Below the pieces are notes generated by a model. That model had not been told where the DNA came from and ran no database searches. It worked only from the letters and a program-made list of their open reading frames with translations. From Sphingobacterium tabacisoli (GTDB lineage: Bacteria; Bacteroidota; Bacteroidia; Sphingobacteriales; Sphingobacteriaceae), in contig NZ_JAEQMU010000001.1 of assembly GCF_017908035.1 (NCBI RefSeq), positions 1,364,001 through 1,428,000 of the forward strand: a DNA stretch of 64,000 nt, given 5' to 3'. Position numbers and translations under genes: made by a program. Positions 28,528 to 37,610 of this stretch are shown one piece after another. How positions within the stretch are numbered: the first letter of the stretch is position 1; each line of letters begins with the position of its first letter.

Positions 28528-29596
28528 TTGCTCCACAGCAGACAAAGCTATTGTAGCGAAACAGGCCCTGCAAGAAGCAGGGCTTCGTTATATAACCTGC
28601 GATGGCAAAGGCTACTCCCGCGTAAGACGTGGTTCTGGTTTCGCCTATATGGACCCTCAGGGTAAGCCCTTAAAAAACGAAAAGATACTTCAGCGTATCC
28701 AGGCATTAGTCATCCCGCCTGCCTGGCAAGACGTCTGGATATGCTCCCTACCCAACGGCCATATCCAGGCTACCGGATTGGACGCACGCGGACGTAAACA
28801 ATACCGATACCATCCACAGTGGGTTGCCTTGCGCAACAAAACAAAGTTTAATAGCTTACAGGCTTTTGGGCGAAGGTTACCCTATCTCGACAGACGTATT
28901 TTAAGGGATCTTAAGCGGCCTGAACTATCGAAAACACATGTCTGTGCATTGGCTTTGGCCATTATGAGCAAAACCTACTTTCGCGTAGGTAATGCCATCT
29001 ATGAGAAGGAAAACAAATCATATGGTCTCACCACCCTTCGGAACCGACACTTAAAACAGATTTCCTCACAGAAAGTCTTTTTTAAGTTTGTTGGCAAAAA
29101 AGGAATCCAGCAACAAAGCTACCTCAGAGAAAAATCATTAATCAACCAACTTAATAAAGTGAAAGAAATCCCTGGACAGCGTCTCTTTCAATATTATGAT
29201 GTGAATAAGAGAGCCACTCCTTTAGATTCTGGAGACCTGAACCAATATATCAAAGAGGTTATGGGTGAAGATTTTACCTGCAAGACCCTGCGCACCTGGT
29301 ATGCCAGCATACTTGCACTTTATTACCTCCGTCAAATAACAACAGCACCTACAAACGAAAAAAATCGAAAGCACCTGCTCCTGACCATGATTGATGCTGT
29401 AGCTGAGCAGCTTGGAAATACACGAGCGATCACCCGAAGTCATTACATCCATCCCTATATTCTAGAAACCTACCTATCAGGAAAACTCGATTCCTGGATT
29501 TCCCGAACGAACAAGCGCCCTCTGGCTCCTACTTCCGACCCCTCTTATAAACGTAAACTCTTACAACTACTACAAGATTCGGCCCAGGTGCAGTAG
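28508..29596 (+). CDS. Type IB DNA topoisomerase
   Basis: This 362-residue enzyme resembles poxvirus/bacterial-type topoisomerase IB. It has the N-terminal DARGRKQYRYHPQW segment, an active-site core with RVGNAIYEKENKSYGLTTLRNRH, and the catalytic Tyr in TRSHYIHPYI near the C-terminus. It relaxes supercoils by nicking one strand through a 3'-phosphotyrosine. Bacterial copies often sit among accessory or stress genes, as here. It starts inside the preceding small gene. Confidence 0.9.
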   Translation: MPSETTNCSTADKAIVAKQALQEAGLRYITCDGKGYSRVRRGSGFAYMDPQGKPLKNEKILQRIQALVIPPAWQDVWICSLPNGHIQATGLDARGRKQYRYHPQWVALRNKTKFNSLQAFGRRLPYLDRRILRDLKRPELSKTHVCALALAIMSKTYFRVGNAIYEKENKSYGLTTLRNRHLKQISSQKVFFKFVGKKGIQQQSYLREKSLINQLNKVKEIPGQRLFQYYDVNKRATPLDSGDLNQYIKEVMGEDFTCKTLRTWYASILALYYLRQITTAPTNEKNRKHLLLTMIDAVAEQLGNTRAITRSHYIHPYILETYLSGKLDSWISRTNKRPLAPTSDPSYKRKLLQLLQDSAQVQ

Positions 29597-29612
29597 CGGC
29601 GTCTGCATCATA

Positions 29613-29828
29613 TTACAGACTATCTTTTAGCGTATCCGTACTATCCTGATTGGCGGAATCTAAAGTTCCATACCTTAATTCATCTGTCGGATTCAGGTTA
29701 TACCTCGACTTATCTGACTCCGTCACCGGCCCTGGCTTACCGCTAGTATCTTTTTGTGGCCCTTTACAGCCGGTCATCAATATAACACTGGTTATGGTGA
29801 TGAGAAAGTAACTGTTTATATTCTTCAT
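29613..29828 (-). CDS. Small lipoprotein
   Basis: This 71-residue protein has a lipoprotein signal peptide ending in LMTGC (about residue 21) and a short polar mature part rich in Asp, Ser and Thr with no domain. It is convergent with the topoisomerase gene. A GTTA-type stress promoter lies at 29861-29884. The function is unknown. Confidence 0.75.
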   Translation of the reverse strand: MKNINSYFLITITSVILMTGCKGPQKDTSGKPGPVTESDKSRYNLNPTDELRYGTLDSANQDSTDTLKDSL

Positions 29829-29860
29829 GGTATCTCCTTATTGATTTATAACTTATTTAA

Positions 29861-29884
29861 TAACAAGTCAAAGGATCATTGGTT
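29861..29884 (-). promoter_or_regulatory. Stress-type promoter variant, AAC-N17-GTTA
   Basis: On the minus strand AAC (29884-29882) and GTTA (29864-29861) are 17 bases apart, 33 bases before the small lipoprotein start. A CGTA-GTAA-TACG palindrome lies upstream at 29904-29915. Confidence 0.5.
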
Positions 29885-30094
29885 GGCCTCCAACGTTGAT
29901 TAGCGTAGTAATACGCCAACCATAGCGGTAAACACCTGATATCTCTTGTTTGTCAACAAATTACTCCTTCCGTTGTTAGCATAATATCACTATAGCAGTG
30001 GTGCATTGTTTGTAATTTCACCTATAGAGCACTAAAACAATATATATCAGCTTTTTGCGTTTAAAAATAAACTTAAAAGTTCGAAAGCGCCTTT
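29885..30094. other. Structured intergenic spacer
   Basis: This spacer between the divergent lipoprotein and kinase genes begins inside a GGTTGGC/GCCAACC inverted repeat (29881-29887 with 29915-29921). A competing GTTGG-CCT-CCAAC hairpin and an inner GCGTA-GTAA-TACGC hairpin lie within it. The rest is AT-rich with no frame I can support. Confidence 0.4.
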
Positions 30095-32251
30095 ATGAAA
30101 AACACGGTACAGCAGGTTGATATCAACTCTTTGCAGCAATTTGGCAATCTAATTATTACAGACAATAAGATGGTCATGGTCGCAATAAGCGATTCGGCTC
30201 AGTCTTTTACCAATGTAGCCATACAGCAGCTATTGGGACTTCCCCTTACTGACTTTTTACACCACCTATGGGGTAGCAATCATCAAAAGTTTTTAGCAAC
30301 CGTACAGGCGCTCATCGCTAAACAAATTCCCAGTCAGGTATTTTCAAAAAAAATCAAGAGTCAATACTATTATTTTAAACTCAACCTTAACAAAGGCTTT
30401 GTTTATATCGAATGGGAAGAACAGCATCGTAAGCATATTTCTGTATCCCGCATGAATGAACTAGGCTTTCTATTCGACGAAATTTATGTCAATAACTGGA
30501 ACTTTCTATGCAAAGCCTTACAGAAAATATTAAAGTTTGAACGTGTTTTTGTGCTCCAGATTCAAGAAACAGGTCAAAGCAGTGTTATTGCCGAATCCTT
30601 AAAAGCAGATAAACCCTCCTTCTGTGGTAAAGAGTTTGCCCAAAGCTTCTTTCCGCCAGAACTTACTCCTTACTATAACAGTCTAGCCTATCGCTATATT
30701 CCCAATCTAGACAAACTGGACCAAAAGTTATATAGTCTCGATCCCGGCATACACCTACTTTGCAGTCAACTGGCGGTCCCACCCGAGCTGCATGAAATCT
30801 ATCTCAGGAATATCGGGGTGAAAGCAGCTCTCTTCTTTCCTTTATACTTGGAAGGTAACTTCTGGGGACTTGTAGTGGCTCAACACCCGAAGGCTAAGAA
30901 AATCGATCTTCAACAGCGCAAATTATGCACCTTTATCATACAGAGCGCAATGAGTAAGTTTGAAAACCTGTTTAAACAGGGGCTCATCGACGAAAACCAA
31001 CAGCTTTTGGAAGCAGAATTGATCTTAAAACATTCTTTGGCCGATAACAAAACGGTTAATTGTGCGCTCGTCCAAAATATGGAGCTGCTTACCAATATGA
31101 TCAAAGCTGACGGTTTTGGTATCTATTATCAGGGAGACGTATTTTTTCATGGCGATGTACCCCATACTGACCTTTTTTACGACATAGTGGATTACTTAAA
31201 AATTGTAAGTAACAAAACACTTTTCAAAGATTACAATTTCAAACTCAATCACAGTTCCCATTTCCGGGAGGAGCTACCATTTGCAGGCCTACTCTACTAT
31301 ACTCTAGGTATCGAAAAAGACTACTACCTCATCTGGTTCCGAAAAGAACACAACAGCAAGATTGTCCAACTCAACCTAGACAAACAGAAGGGTGGTACGC
31401 AAATACGCACTTGGGAACAGCCTATTTACGATTCTGCCCTGCCTTGGGACGACAGCGATTTAAGGTTTATCACGATGCTCCAACAGACGATCAAGGAATC
31501 TATCGTCATCCGATCGGCAGAGAAACAGATGCTGACCAATGAACTACAGCTATTGAACAACGAGCTGGAAATGTTTACCTTCAGTCTTTCGCACGATCTT
31601 AAAAATCCACTTTCCATACTTAAAATGGGACTACAGTTTCTAAAATCTGTCGGTCATACCCTCAGCCTTGAAAAGAAAAACGACTGGTTTCAAAACTTAT
31701 CGGGCAGTGTTACGAATATAGAAGATATCATAGACAATATTGTTCTTATCAGTCAAAGCAAGACCACAGCGATGGCCAAAGATCCTATTCCGATGTCGTA
31801 CACCATCAAAAAGATATCTCAGGAAGCCAAGTTAATACACCAAGCACCCGACTGTCAGATGGATTTTGGAAATCTCCTGCCTCTTTGGGGAGAAAAAAGT
31901 GCCCTATACCAAGTCTTTCTCAACATCATCAATAATGCCGTTAAGTACTCAAGTAAAAATCCATTACCCAAAGTTTGTATCCACAGCACAATGGACGAGC
32001 ATCTTGTATGCTATAGTATACAAGACAATGGTATCGGAATCCCGGAGGAAAACCTTCCACACGTTTTTGATATTTTCATCCGTGCCGGTAATTCACAGTC
32101 CTTTCAAGGGACAGGTGTAGGACTATCGCTGGTCAAGCGTATCATGGATAGACTTGGTGGCACTATCGAGATCCAATCTATCGAAGGCACAGGGACAACA
32201 GTCAACCTCATCTTCCCGATCAGCTCACCTTTTCCAGATTCTATGTTATAA
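30095..32251 (+). CDS. Phytochrome-like histidine kinase without chromophore residues
   Basis: This 718-residue protein has the PAS-GAF-PHY-HisKA-HATPase order of bacteriophytochromes and resembles the canonical copy at 45990-48236. The N-terminal bilin Cys region is missing, and the GAF segment that should read PxSDIPxQAR and SPIH reads FFPPELTPYY and VPPEL instead. The kinase core is intact: SLSHDLKNPLS with His500, QDNGIGIP and GVGLSLVKRI. It is therefore probably a light-insensitive sensor derived from a phytochrome. The signal is unknown. Confidence 0.85.
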   Translation: MKNTVQQVDINSLQQFGNLIITDNKMVMVAISDSAQSFTNVAIQQLLGLPLTDFLHHLWGSNHQKFLATVQALIAKQIPSQVFSKKIKSQYYYFKLNLNKGFVYIEWEEQHRKHISVSRMNELGFLFDEIYVNNWNFLCKALQKILKFERVFVLQIQETGQSSVIAESLKADKPSFCGKEFAQSFFPPELTPYYNSLAYRYIPNLDKLDQKLYSLDPGIHLLCSQLAVPPELHEIYLRNIGVKAALFFPLYLEGNFWGLVVAQHPKAKKIDLQQRKLCTFIIQSAMSKFENLFKQGLIDENQQLLEAELILKHSLADNKTVNCALVQNMELLTNMIKADGFGIYYQGDVFFHGDVPHTDLFYDIVDYLKIVSNKTLFKDYNFKLNHSSHFREELPFAGLLYYTLGIEKDYYLIWFRKEHNSKIVQLNLDKQKGGTQIRTWEQPIYDSALPWDDSDLRFITMLQQTIKESIVIRSAEKQMLTNELQLLNNELEMFTFSLSHDLKNPLSILKMGLQFLKSVGHTLSLEKKNDWFQNLSGSVTNIEDIIDNIVLISQSKTTAMAKDPIPMSYTIKKISQEAKLIHQAPDCQMDFGNLLPLWGEKSALYQVFLNIINNAVKYSSKNPLPKVCIHSTMDEHLVCYSIQDNGIGIPEENLPHVFDIFIRAGNSQSFQGTGVGLSLVKRIMDRLGGTIEIQSIEGTGTTVNLIFPISSPFPDSML

Positions 32252-32272
32252 GCTAGAATCTTCTTTTTTATG

Positions 32273-32296
32273 AACCAATCCTATCCACAGCTGTTC
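32273..32296 (+). promoter_or_regulatory. Stress-type promoter, AAC-N17-GTTC
   Basis: AAC at 32273 and GTTC at 32293, 43 bases before the copper-binding protein start. Confidence 0.6.
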
Positions 32297-32338
32297 GCAG
32301 TTTAAGTAATCCTATTTTTTACAAAAAAAAGAAAAGCT

Positions 32339-32680
32339 ATGGAAGAGAAAATGAGAGCATGTATAGAAAAATGCTTAGAGTGCGCCAATGCCTGCATGCA
32401 TTGCGCCGCATCCTGCCTAAAAGAATCAGAAGTCAATATGCTACGTGACTGTATACGCTTAGATTTAGAATGTGCTACAATATGCAACACTACTGCCAAG
32501 CTTATGCAATTAGAGAGCAGCTATTCCAATACCGTAGCCGAGCTCTGTGCACAGCTATGTAATGCCTGTGCCGAGGAGTGCGAAAAACACGCCGCACATG
32601 GCATGGAGCACTGTGCCCAATGCGCACGTGTATGTCGGGAATGCGCAGACCTATGCATGTCAATGAGCAGTGCAGCATAA
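32339..32680 (+). CDS. Cys-rich four-helix copper-binding protein (DUF326/Csp-like)
   Basis: This 113-residue protein contains about eighteen cysteines in repeated CxxxC spacing across predicted helices (CIEKCLECANACMHC, CAQLCNACAEEC, CAQCARVCRECADLC). This matches the DUF326/Csp family, in which cysteines line a four-helix bundle and store many Cu(I) ions. No signal peptide is present, so it is cytosolic. A stress-type promoter precedes it, suggesting storage or detoxification in stress. Confidence 0.9.
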   Translation: MEEKMRACIEKCLECANACMHCAASCLKESEVNMLRDCIRLDLECATICNTTAKLMQLESSYSNTVAELCAQLCNACAEECEKHAAHGMEHCAQCARVCRECADLCMSMSSAA

Positions 32681-32691
32681 TACACCCTACA

Positions 32692-32743
32692 ATCCTATTA
32701 AAGTAAATTTGTTAGTACGACTACATTGCTACTTTAATAGGAT
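32692..32743. terminator. Inverted repeat, probable terminator
   Basis: ATCCTATTAAAGTA (32692-32705) and TACTTTAATAGGAT (32730-32743) form a perfect 14-base stem with a 24-base loop followed by CTCTTTTGT. The loop holds a small TAGT/ACTA hairpin. Confidence 0.6.
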
Positions 32744-32847
32744 CTCTTTTGTATTCCCGATAAAAAAGTGAGCCAAATAACCGATCGGAAGATAGCTACA
32801 TATTACCTTACAGCGCAAGAAGAAGATTAGCTTCCCTGTCAGAGAGT

Positions 32848-33372
32848 TTAAGGTTTAGCCTTTGCAAACGGATCAGGATACTGTTTTCTTACTTTGCGTA
32901 TCTCCTGCTGCAGGTTAAATAATTCTGGCAACGCCTTAAAAGAAAAATAAGAGATTTCCTCCGAAGCCGCATCCTGCACCAGTTGCGTATAGAAGGTAAT
33001 ACTTTTGTTGATATGATCCTCACAGACTTCAAGATAGGCTCCCTCTTTTTGGGAATCATAGCCTTCAAATCCCTTCTGCAAGCGGCCGTATAGCAATTCA
33101 AACTCTGACTCTGCCAACTGCAGATTCTTACCTGTACAGAGTTCTACCGCATCCGGCTGTGTAGCGGTATAATACGACTTAATCCTACTACACAGTTCCC
33201 TAATCTTTTTATCCTTGCTATGGCTATAAAAAAGCTCCGCCATTCCCAATCCTTCAGTCCGCATAAATACAATATTGCGGATCACCCTACCCTCCACCTG
33301 CTCATTTTGCGCTTCAGTGCGTGGTATGGGGACTATAAAAAGAAAAAAGAGTATGAAAGCCTGAATATACAT
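32848..33372 (-). CDS. Secreted helical protein of unknown function
   Basis: This 174-residue protein has a signal peptide ending near RTEAQ (residue 22) and a mature part of charged helices with two separated Cys pairs (ELC and VELCTG). The pattern is reminiscent of DUF4142-type exported helical proteins, but I cannot assign it. A GTTA-type stress promoter lies upstream at 33398-33421. Confidence 0.6.
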   Translation of the reverse strand: MYIQAFILFFLFIVPIPRTEAQNEQVEGRVIRNIVFMRTEGLGMAELFYSHSKDKKIRELCSRIKSYYTATQPDAVELCTGKNLQLAESEFELLYGRLQKGFEGYDSQKEGAYLEVCEDHINKSITFYTQLVQDAASEEISYFSFKALPELFNLQQEIRKVRKQYPDPFAKAKP

Positions 33373-33397
33373 AATTAGTTGTTATCTATTTCTCTAG

Positions 33398-33421
33398 TAA
33401 CAAATGACGTACCGTATTGTT
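33398..33421 (-). promoter_or_regulatory. Stress-type promoter variant, AAC-N17-GTTA
   Basis: On the minus strand AAC (33421-33419) and GTTA (33401-33398) are 17 bases apart, 26 bases before the secreted protein's start. Confidence 0.5.
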
Positions 33422-33650
33422 CAGCACAATGGTGCTATATATAACTATCCGTATTTTCTGAACAAAAAATGACATAAATACCTATAAAAGAACACTTCAG
33501 CAAGCGATAGTGATTCTAACAAAGGGTATTTTTCTCCGCCCTTGCCGTATATATATCCTTTTTTACTGTGCGAATACCCAAACGCATCAGATTGGGTACT
33601 TCTTGCACTTTTTTTGTAACAGACCTGGTACATCTAAAAATAACTTCAAC

Positions 33651-34157
33651 ATGGAAAACAAAGATTTAAATTTACAGCTCAATGAATACCGTTCGGTATT
33701 GAAGAATCTTGCCTACAAGTTTACCAATGACCCGGAAGACATCCAGGACTTGGTACAGGAAACCCTGCTTCGCGCATTAAAGTACATTGATCAGTTTTTT
33801 CACAACCCTCGGGTAGTTTCTTGGTTGTTCGTTATCATGAAGAACATATACATCAACCATTACCGTCACCGTAAGCAGAAATACCGCTATGAAAACCACA
33901 AGGCCAATGAATATCAAGATCTGGGTTGCCATGAGCCCTTTACCGAAAACACCGTCGAAAAAAGCCTCGCTCTAAAGGATGTAAAACAGGCTTTGACCCA
34001 GTTACCCAAGGAGCACAAAGAGATGTTCGACCATTATATCAATGGGTATAAGTACAAAGAACTCTCGGATCTCTATGGTATCCCGGAGGGTACGATAAAA
34101 TCCAGAATCTTCCTCATACGGAAAGGACTGCAGAAGCAGTTTCCACAATACATATAA
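33651..34157 (+). CDS. ECF-type RNA polymerase sigma factor, second paralog
   Basis: I place the start at the ATG at 33651 (MENKDLNLQLNEYRSVL, 168 residues); an upstream frame from 33510 adds only atypical residues. Region 2 has DPEDIQDLVQETLLRALKYI and WLFVIMKNIYINHYRHR, and region 4 has YKELSDLYGIPEGTIKSRI. It is close to the sigma at 22291-22788. No anti-sigma gene is adjacent and its own upstream region lacks the AAC-N17-GTTC motif. Ku follows 93 bases downstream. Confidence 0.9.
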   Translation: MENKDLNLQLNEYRSVLKNLAYKFTNDPEDIQDLVQETLLRALKYIDQFFHNPRVVSWLFVIMKNIYINHYRHRKQKYRYENHKANEYQDLGCHEPFTENTVEKSLALKDVKQALTQLPKEHKEMFDHYINGYKYKELSDLYGIPEGTIKSRIFLIRKGLQKQFPQYI

Positions 34158-34200
34158 TTCCTTCAACACCTTCACAAACGGTGAAATACGGGTGGACCAA

Positions 34201-34224
34201 AACCAACTTGTATTTCACTTGTTC
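34201..34224 (+). promoter_or_regulatory. Stress-type promoter, AAC-N17-GTTC
   Basis: AAC at 34201 and GTTC at 34221, 27 bases before the Ku start. Confidence 0.65.
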
Positions 34225-34250
34225 AATTAGCATACTAAACAGCATATATT

Positions 34251-35006
34251 ATGAGAGCCATATGGACAGGAGCTATCGGTTTTGGTTTAGTCAACATACC
34301 CATTAAAATATACAGTGCTACACAGAGCAGTTCATTAGATCTGGATATGTTGGATCGGAAAGACAAGTCAAACATTAAGTACAAACGTGTAAATGAAACC
34401 ACAGGCAAGGAAGTCAGCTGGGACAATATCGTAAAAGGCTATTTACTTAACGAGCAGTATATCGTGCTGGAAAGCGCAGATTTTGAGGAAGCAAGTCCCG
34501 AAAAGAACAAAATGATCAACCTGCATTCCTTTGTCAAAACCGAAGAAATAGACAGTATTTACTTTGAGACGCCCTATTATCTTGAGCCCGCCAAAGGAGG
34601 TGAAAAAGCCTATGATCTTCTTCTAAAAGCATTAACAAAAAGTAAGACCGCCGGCCTGGGGTCCTTTGTCATGCGTAACGTCGAAAATCTTGCTTTGGTC
34701 AAGCCTCATGGGAATTTCCTATTGCTCAACAAGCTTCGGTTTGAAGAAGAGATCCGCGACAGCGAAGAGCTACACCTACCCCAGAATACAAAAATCAAAA
34801 AAGAAGAGATGGATATGGCCCTTCAACTGATAAAACAACATTCCCAACCTTTTGACATCTCGAAATACAAGAACGAATATACCGCAGAATTACTCAAGAT
34901 CATCAAGCAGAAAGCCAAAGGGAAGCATACCTCTATCCGTAAGATAAACGTAGAGCACACCAAGTCTAGCGATCTCCTGGCCAAGTTAAAAGCCAGCTTA
35001 GCCTAA
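34251..35006 (+). CDS. ku: Ku protein, non-homologous end joining
   Basis: This 251-residue protein is a bacterial Ku homodimer subunit. It opens with MRAIWTGAIGFGLVNIPIKIYSA, the standard Ku start, and has the core motifs LDMLDRKD and KPHGNFLLLNKLRF. Ku binds double-strand DNA ends and recruits LigD. It is convergent with ligD, with their stops two bases apart, and both have stress-type promoters. Confidence 0.96.
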   Translation: MRAIWTGAIGFGLVNIPIKIYSATQSSSLDLDMLDRKDKSNIKYKRVNETTGKEVSWDNIVKGYLLNEQYIVLESADFEEASPEKNKMINLHSFVKTEEIDSIYFETPYYLEPAKGGEKAYDLLLKALTKSKTAGLGSFVMRNVENLALVKPHGNFLLLNKLRFEEEIRDSEELHLPQNTKIKKEEMDMALQLIKQHSQPFDISKYKNEYTAELLKIIKQKAKGKHTSIRKINVEHTKSSDLLAKLKASLA

Positions 35007-35008
35007 GC

Positions 35009-37429
35009 TCACAGCCTAGCGAGTGCCTGCTTTATATTAACGGGCTTATCCCAGATTGCCGCCCACGGATCTTTCTTATCTTTCACACGCTTTAGCATAC
35101 TCTGGATATTAAAATCCCTGATTTGTAGCCCTACCTTAAGTTCTTCCCAAAATAAGGGGGCACTTGCTGTAGCTCCTTCCTTAGGCCGCAACGAATAGGG
35201 TGCCGCCATAGTCTGCCCCCTTCTATTTTGTAAAAAATCCAAATAAATCAGCCCCTTTCGCTTTTTGGGATCTCGTATGGTACTGGTCGTTTCCTGGTGC
35301 CGCTCATGGAGTATGGATGCCAATAACTGTATAAAATCGCGTACGATATCGTAATCATACTTCGCCTTTACATACAGGTAGATATGTAATCCTGTCGATC
35401 CAGAAGTTTTCAGAAATGCGGGTACACCTATGTTATCCAATAGCTTTTTAGCATCTTGAGCGATACGGACGACCTCATCAAAGTCTGCTCCATTAGGATC
35501 CAGGTCCAGCACCCCGAAATCGGGCTTCTCCGGCTTTTTATAAGTGGCCAACCAAGGATTTATTTCAATAGATCCCAGATTAGCGATATACAACAACGTC
35601 TGTTTGTCATTACAGACGATATAATCGATTTCTTTACCAGTACTTTCTGCATGGACTGGTACTGTTTTGATCCATTCCGGTATCTTGTCAGGATCCACAT
35701 CCTTCTGAAAAAAACCATCCTTCTCGATTCCATTCGGGAAGCGGTGCAGAGAGATCGGTTTGTCTTTGAGATAGGGCAATATCCAATCCACCATTTCTTC
35801 ATAATAGGCGATCATCTGCCCTTTCACATAATTATCCTTAGGCCAGTAGACCTTATCCAGGTTGGTCAGTTCTACAGTCTTACCTCCGATCTTAAGTGTC
35901 TCTTCATTTCTGTCTATATCCATAGCTTCTTCCGTTTTGATCTCCTTTACTTTCTTATCTTCCCGTAGCATCTTGAATACGGGGTGCCTTAAATGTTCTT
36001 CTTTTGTCCATTCTGAATAGTATACCTCCGCTATCAATATCGGTTTTAGCCAGATCACCTCCTTCTCCTTAGCCACCTTTGTCCCTCGGGCAAATGGTTT
36101 CCTTCCATTCTCCAACTGTTGCATCGTTGTATGGAGCGACTGCAGCAAAGCATCGCTAAACCCCGTTCCACAGTTACCGATATAAACCAGTTGACCTTCC
36201 TTATAGAGACCCAGCACCAATGCGCCGAAAAAGTCCCGACTCCCTTGAGGACGGGTATAACCGCAAATAATCACCTCCTGACTATGCCTCAGCTTGTATT
36301 TTACCCAACTTGTACTCCGCGTTCCTTCGAGGTAGCGGCTATCCTTTTCTTTGGCCACTATACCTTCCCAGTTGTTATCCTTTGCAATCTGCTGTACCTC
36401 TACGCTATTCCCCTTCAGTGACTCTACTTTCTGTATAACCTTCACTCCATCCATCCGTTTAAGCAGTAGATTTAGTAAGTCTCTACGCTCTTCCAAGCCA
36501 TAGGCAGTCACTTCTTCTTTCTCCAAGCGCAGGATATCAAACACATAATAATGTAACTCCAGTGCACTAGGGATAGGCTCCCCACTGGCTATCAGCTGAA
36601 AGTGGGCTTTTTTGGCCTTATCTTCTATCACCAATTCCCCATCCAAGCAAACATCCCGATCCAATCCATCAATTTCCTCTACTAATGAAGGAAACAGATG
36701 GTTCATCAGCTTCCCATTACGGGAGTAAAGATGCGTGCCTTGGCTATCATGTACCGCCAGTATCCGGAACCCATCATATTTTTTTTCATACAGCCAATCC
36801 CCTCCCTCCGGCAGCTTCTCAATCAGCTTGGTCAACATCGGTTTTGGAGGAGGCCCACTCTTGAATGCCAGTCCAGCACTTTTTACCGGTTCAGCTACCC
36901 TATCTTCACTATTATACGGCTTATGTGTAGCGTATTTGTCCTGATGCTTGATCAGTAACCACGCTTTTTCATCGCCTCCTTTCATACGTACCAAGGCAAA
37001 CTCACCACGTAAAATATGACCCCATAGTTTAAACTTAATTGAGCCCTTTTCCCAATTTTTCAAAAAATCCCTTTCATTTTCCGCATCTGTAAACTCATAG
37101 TAGCCCGAATCAAAAATATGCACTGTACCAGCGCCATAATTTCCCTTAGGAATATTGCCTTCAAAAGAGGCATAATCTACAGGGTGATCCTCCACCTGCA
37201 TGGCAAGTCGCTTATCCTTAGGATACAGTGATGGTCCCTTCGGCACCGCCCAACTTTTCAGAACACCATCCAGCTCCAATCTGAAATCATAATGTAGCCG
37301 TGAGGCATGATGACGTTGTACCACGAAGCGCAATTTATGTTTAGCTTGCTTTTTTATAGGGCTCTTTCCCTGAGGTTCATCCGTCTTTTCAAAATTTCTC
37401 TTTTTTGTATATGTTTCTAATTTGGCCAT
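35009..37429 (-). CDS. ligD: ATP-dependent DNA ligase LigD
   Basis: This 806-residue enzyme has the domain order phosphoesterase, ligase, polymerase. Residues 30-170 hold the phosphoesterase (VVQRHHASRLHYDFRLELDG, VEDHPVDYASFEGNIP). The ligase follows at about 190-490, with the adenylated Lys in LYEKKYDGFRIL. The primase-like polymerase is C-terminal (GSIEINPWL, DFGVLDLDPNGADF). It repairs breaks with Ku. A stress-type promoter lies 25-49 bases upstream. Confidence 0.96.
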   Translation of the reverse strand: MAKLETYTKKRNFEKTDEPQGKSPIKKQAKHKLRFVVQRHHASRLHYDFRLELDGVLKSWAVPKGPSLYPKDKRLAMQVEDHPVDYASFEGNIPKGNYGAGTVHIFDSGYYEFTDAENERDFLKNWEKGSIKFKLWGHILRGEFALVRMKGGDEKAWLLIKHQDKYATHKPYNSEDRVAEPVKSAGLAFKSGPPPKPMLTKLIEKLPEGGDWLYEKKYDGFRILAVHDSQGTHLYSRNGKLMNHLFPSLVEEIDGLDRDVCLDGELVIEDKAKKAHFQLIASGEPIPSALELHYYVFDILRLEKEEVTAYGLEERRDLLNLLLKRMDGVKVIQKVESLKGNSVEVQQIAKDNNWEGIVAKEKDSRYLEGTRSTSWVKYKLRHSQEVIICGYTRPQGSRDFFGALVLGLYKEGQLVYIGNCGTGFSDALLQSLHTTMQQLENGRKPFARGTKVAKEKEVIWLKPILIAEVYYSEWTKEEHLRHPVFKMLREDKKVKEIKTEEAMDIDRNEETLKIGGKTVELTNLDKVYWPKDNYVKGQMIAYYEEMVDWILPYLKDKPISLHRFPNGIEKDGFFQKDVDPDKIPEWIKTVPVHAESTGKEIDYIVCNDKQTLLYIANLGSIEINPWLATYKKPEKPDFGVLDLDPNGADFDEVVRIAQDAKKLLDNIGVPAFLKTSGSTGLHIYLYVKAKYDYDIVRDFIQLLASILHERHQETTSTIRDPKKRKGLIYLDFLQNRRGQTMAAPYSLRPKEGATASAPLFWEELKVGLQIRDFNIQSMLKRVKDKKDPWAAIWDKPVNIKQALARL

Positions 37430-37454
37430 GCTATCTGTCTTTACGTTAAGTGCT

Positions 37455-37478
37455 GAACACTTAAAGATGCCTAAGGTT
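37455..37478 (-). promoter_or_regulatory. Stress-type promoter, AAC-N17-GTTC
   Basis: On the minus strand AAC (37478-37476) and GTTC (37458-37455) are 17 bases apart, 26 bases before the ligD start. Confidence 0.65.
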
Positions 37479-37558
37479 CATAAGAACAACAAACTAAAAT
37501 GCGATACAACAAGCCTTTAACACGTACTTATCGCTCACATTTACGTATTTCATCCCAC

Positions 37559-37582
37559 AACTTCTTACTGACCTAACCGTTC
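37559..37582 (+). promoter_or_regulatory. Stress-type promoter, AAC-N17-GTTC
   Basis: AAC at 37559 and GTTC at 37579, 29 bases before the gene at 37611. Confidence 0.65.
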
Positions 37583-37610
37583 ATGGCGTACAACATTTAA
37601 TAGAAACATA

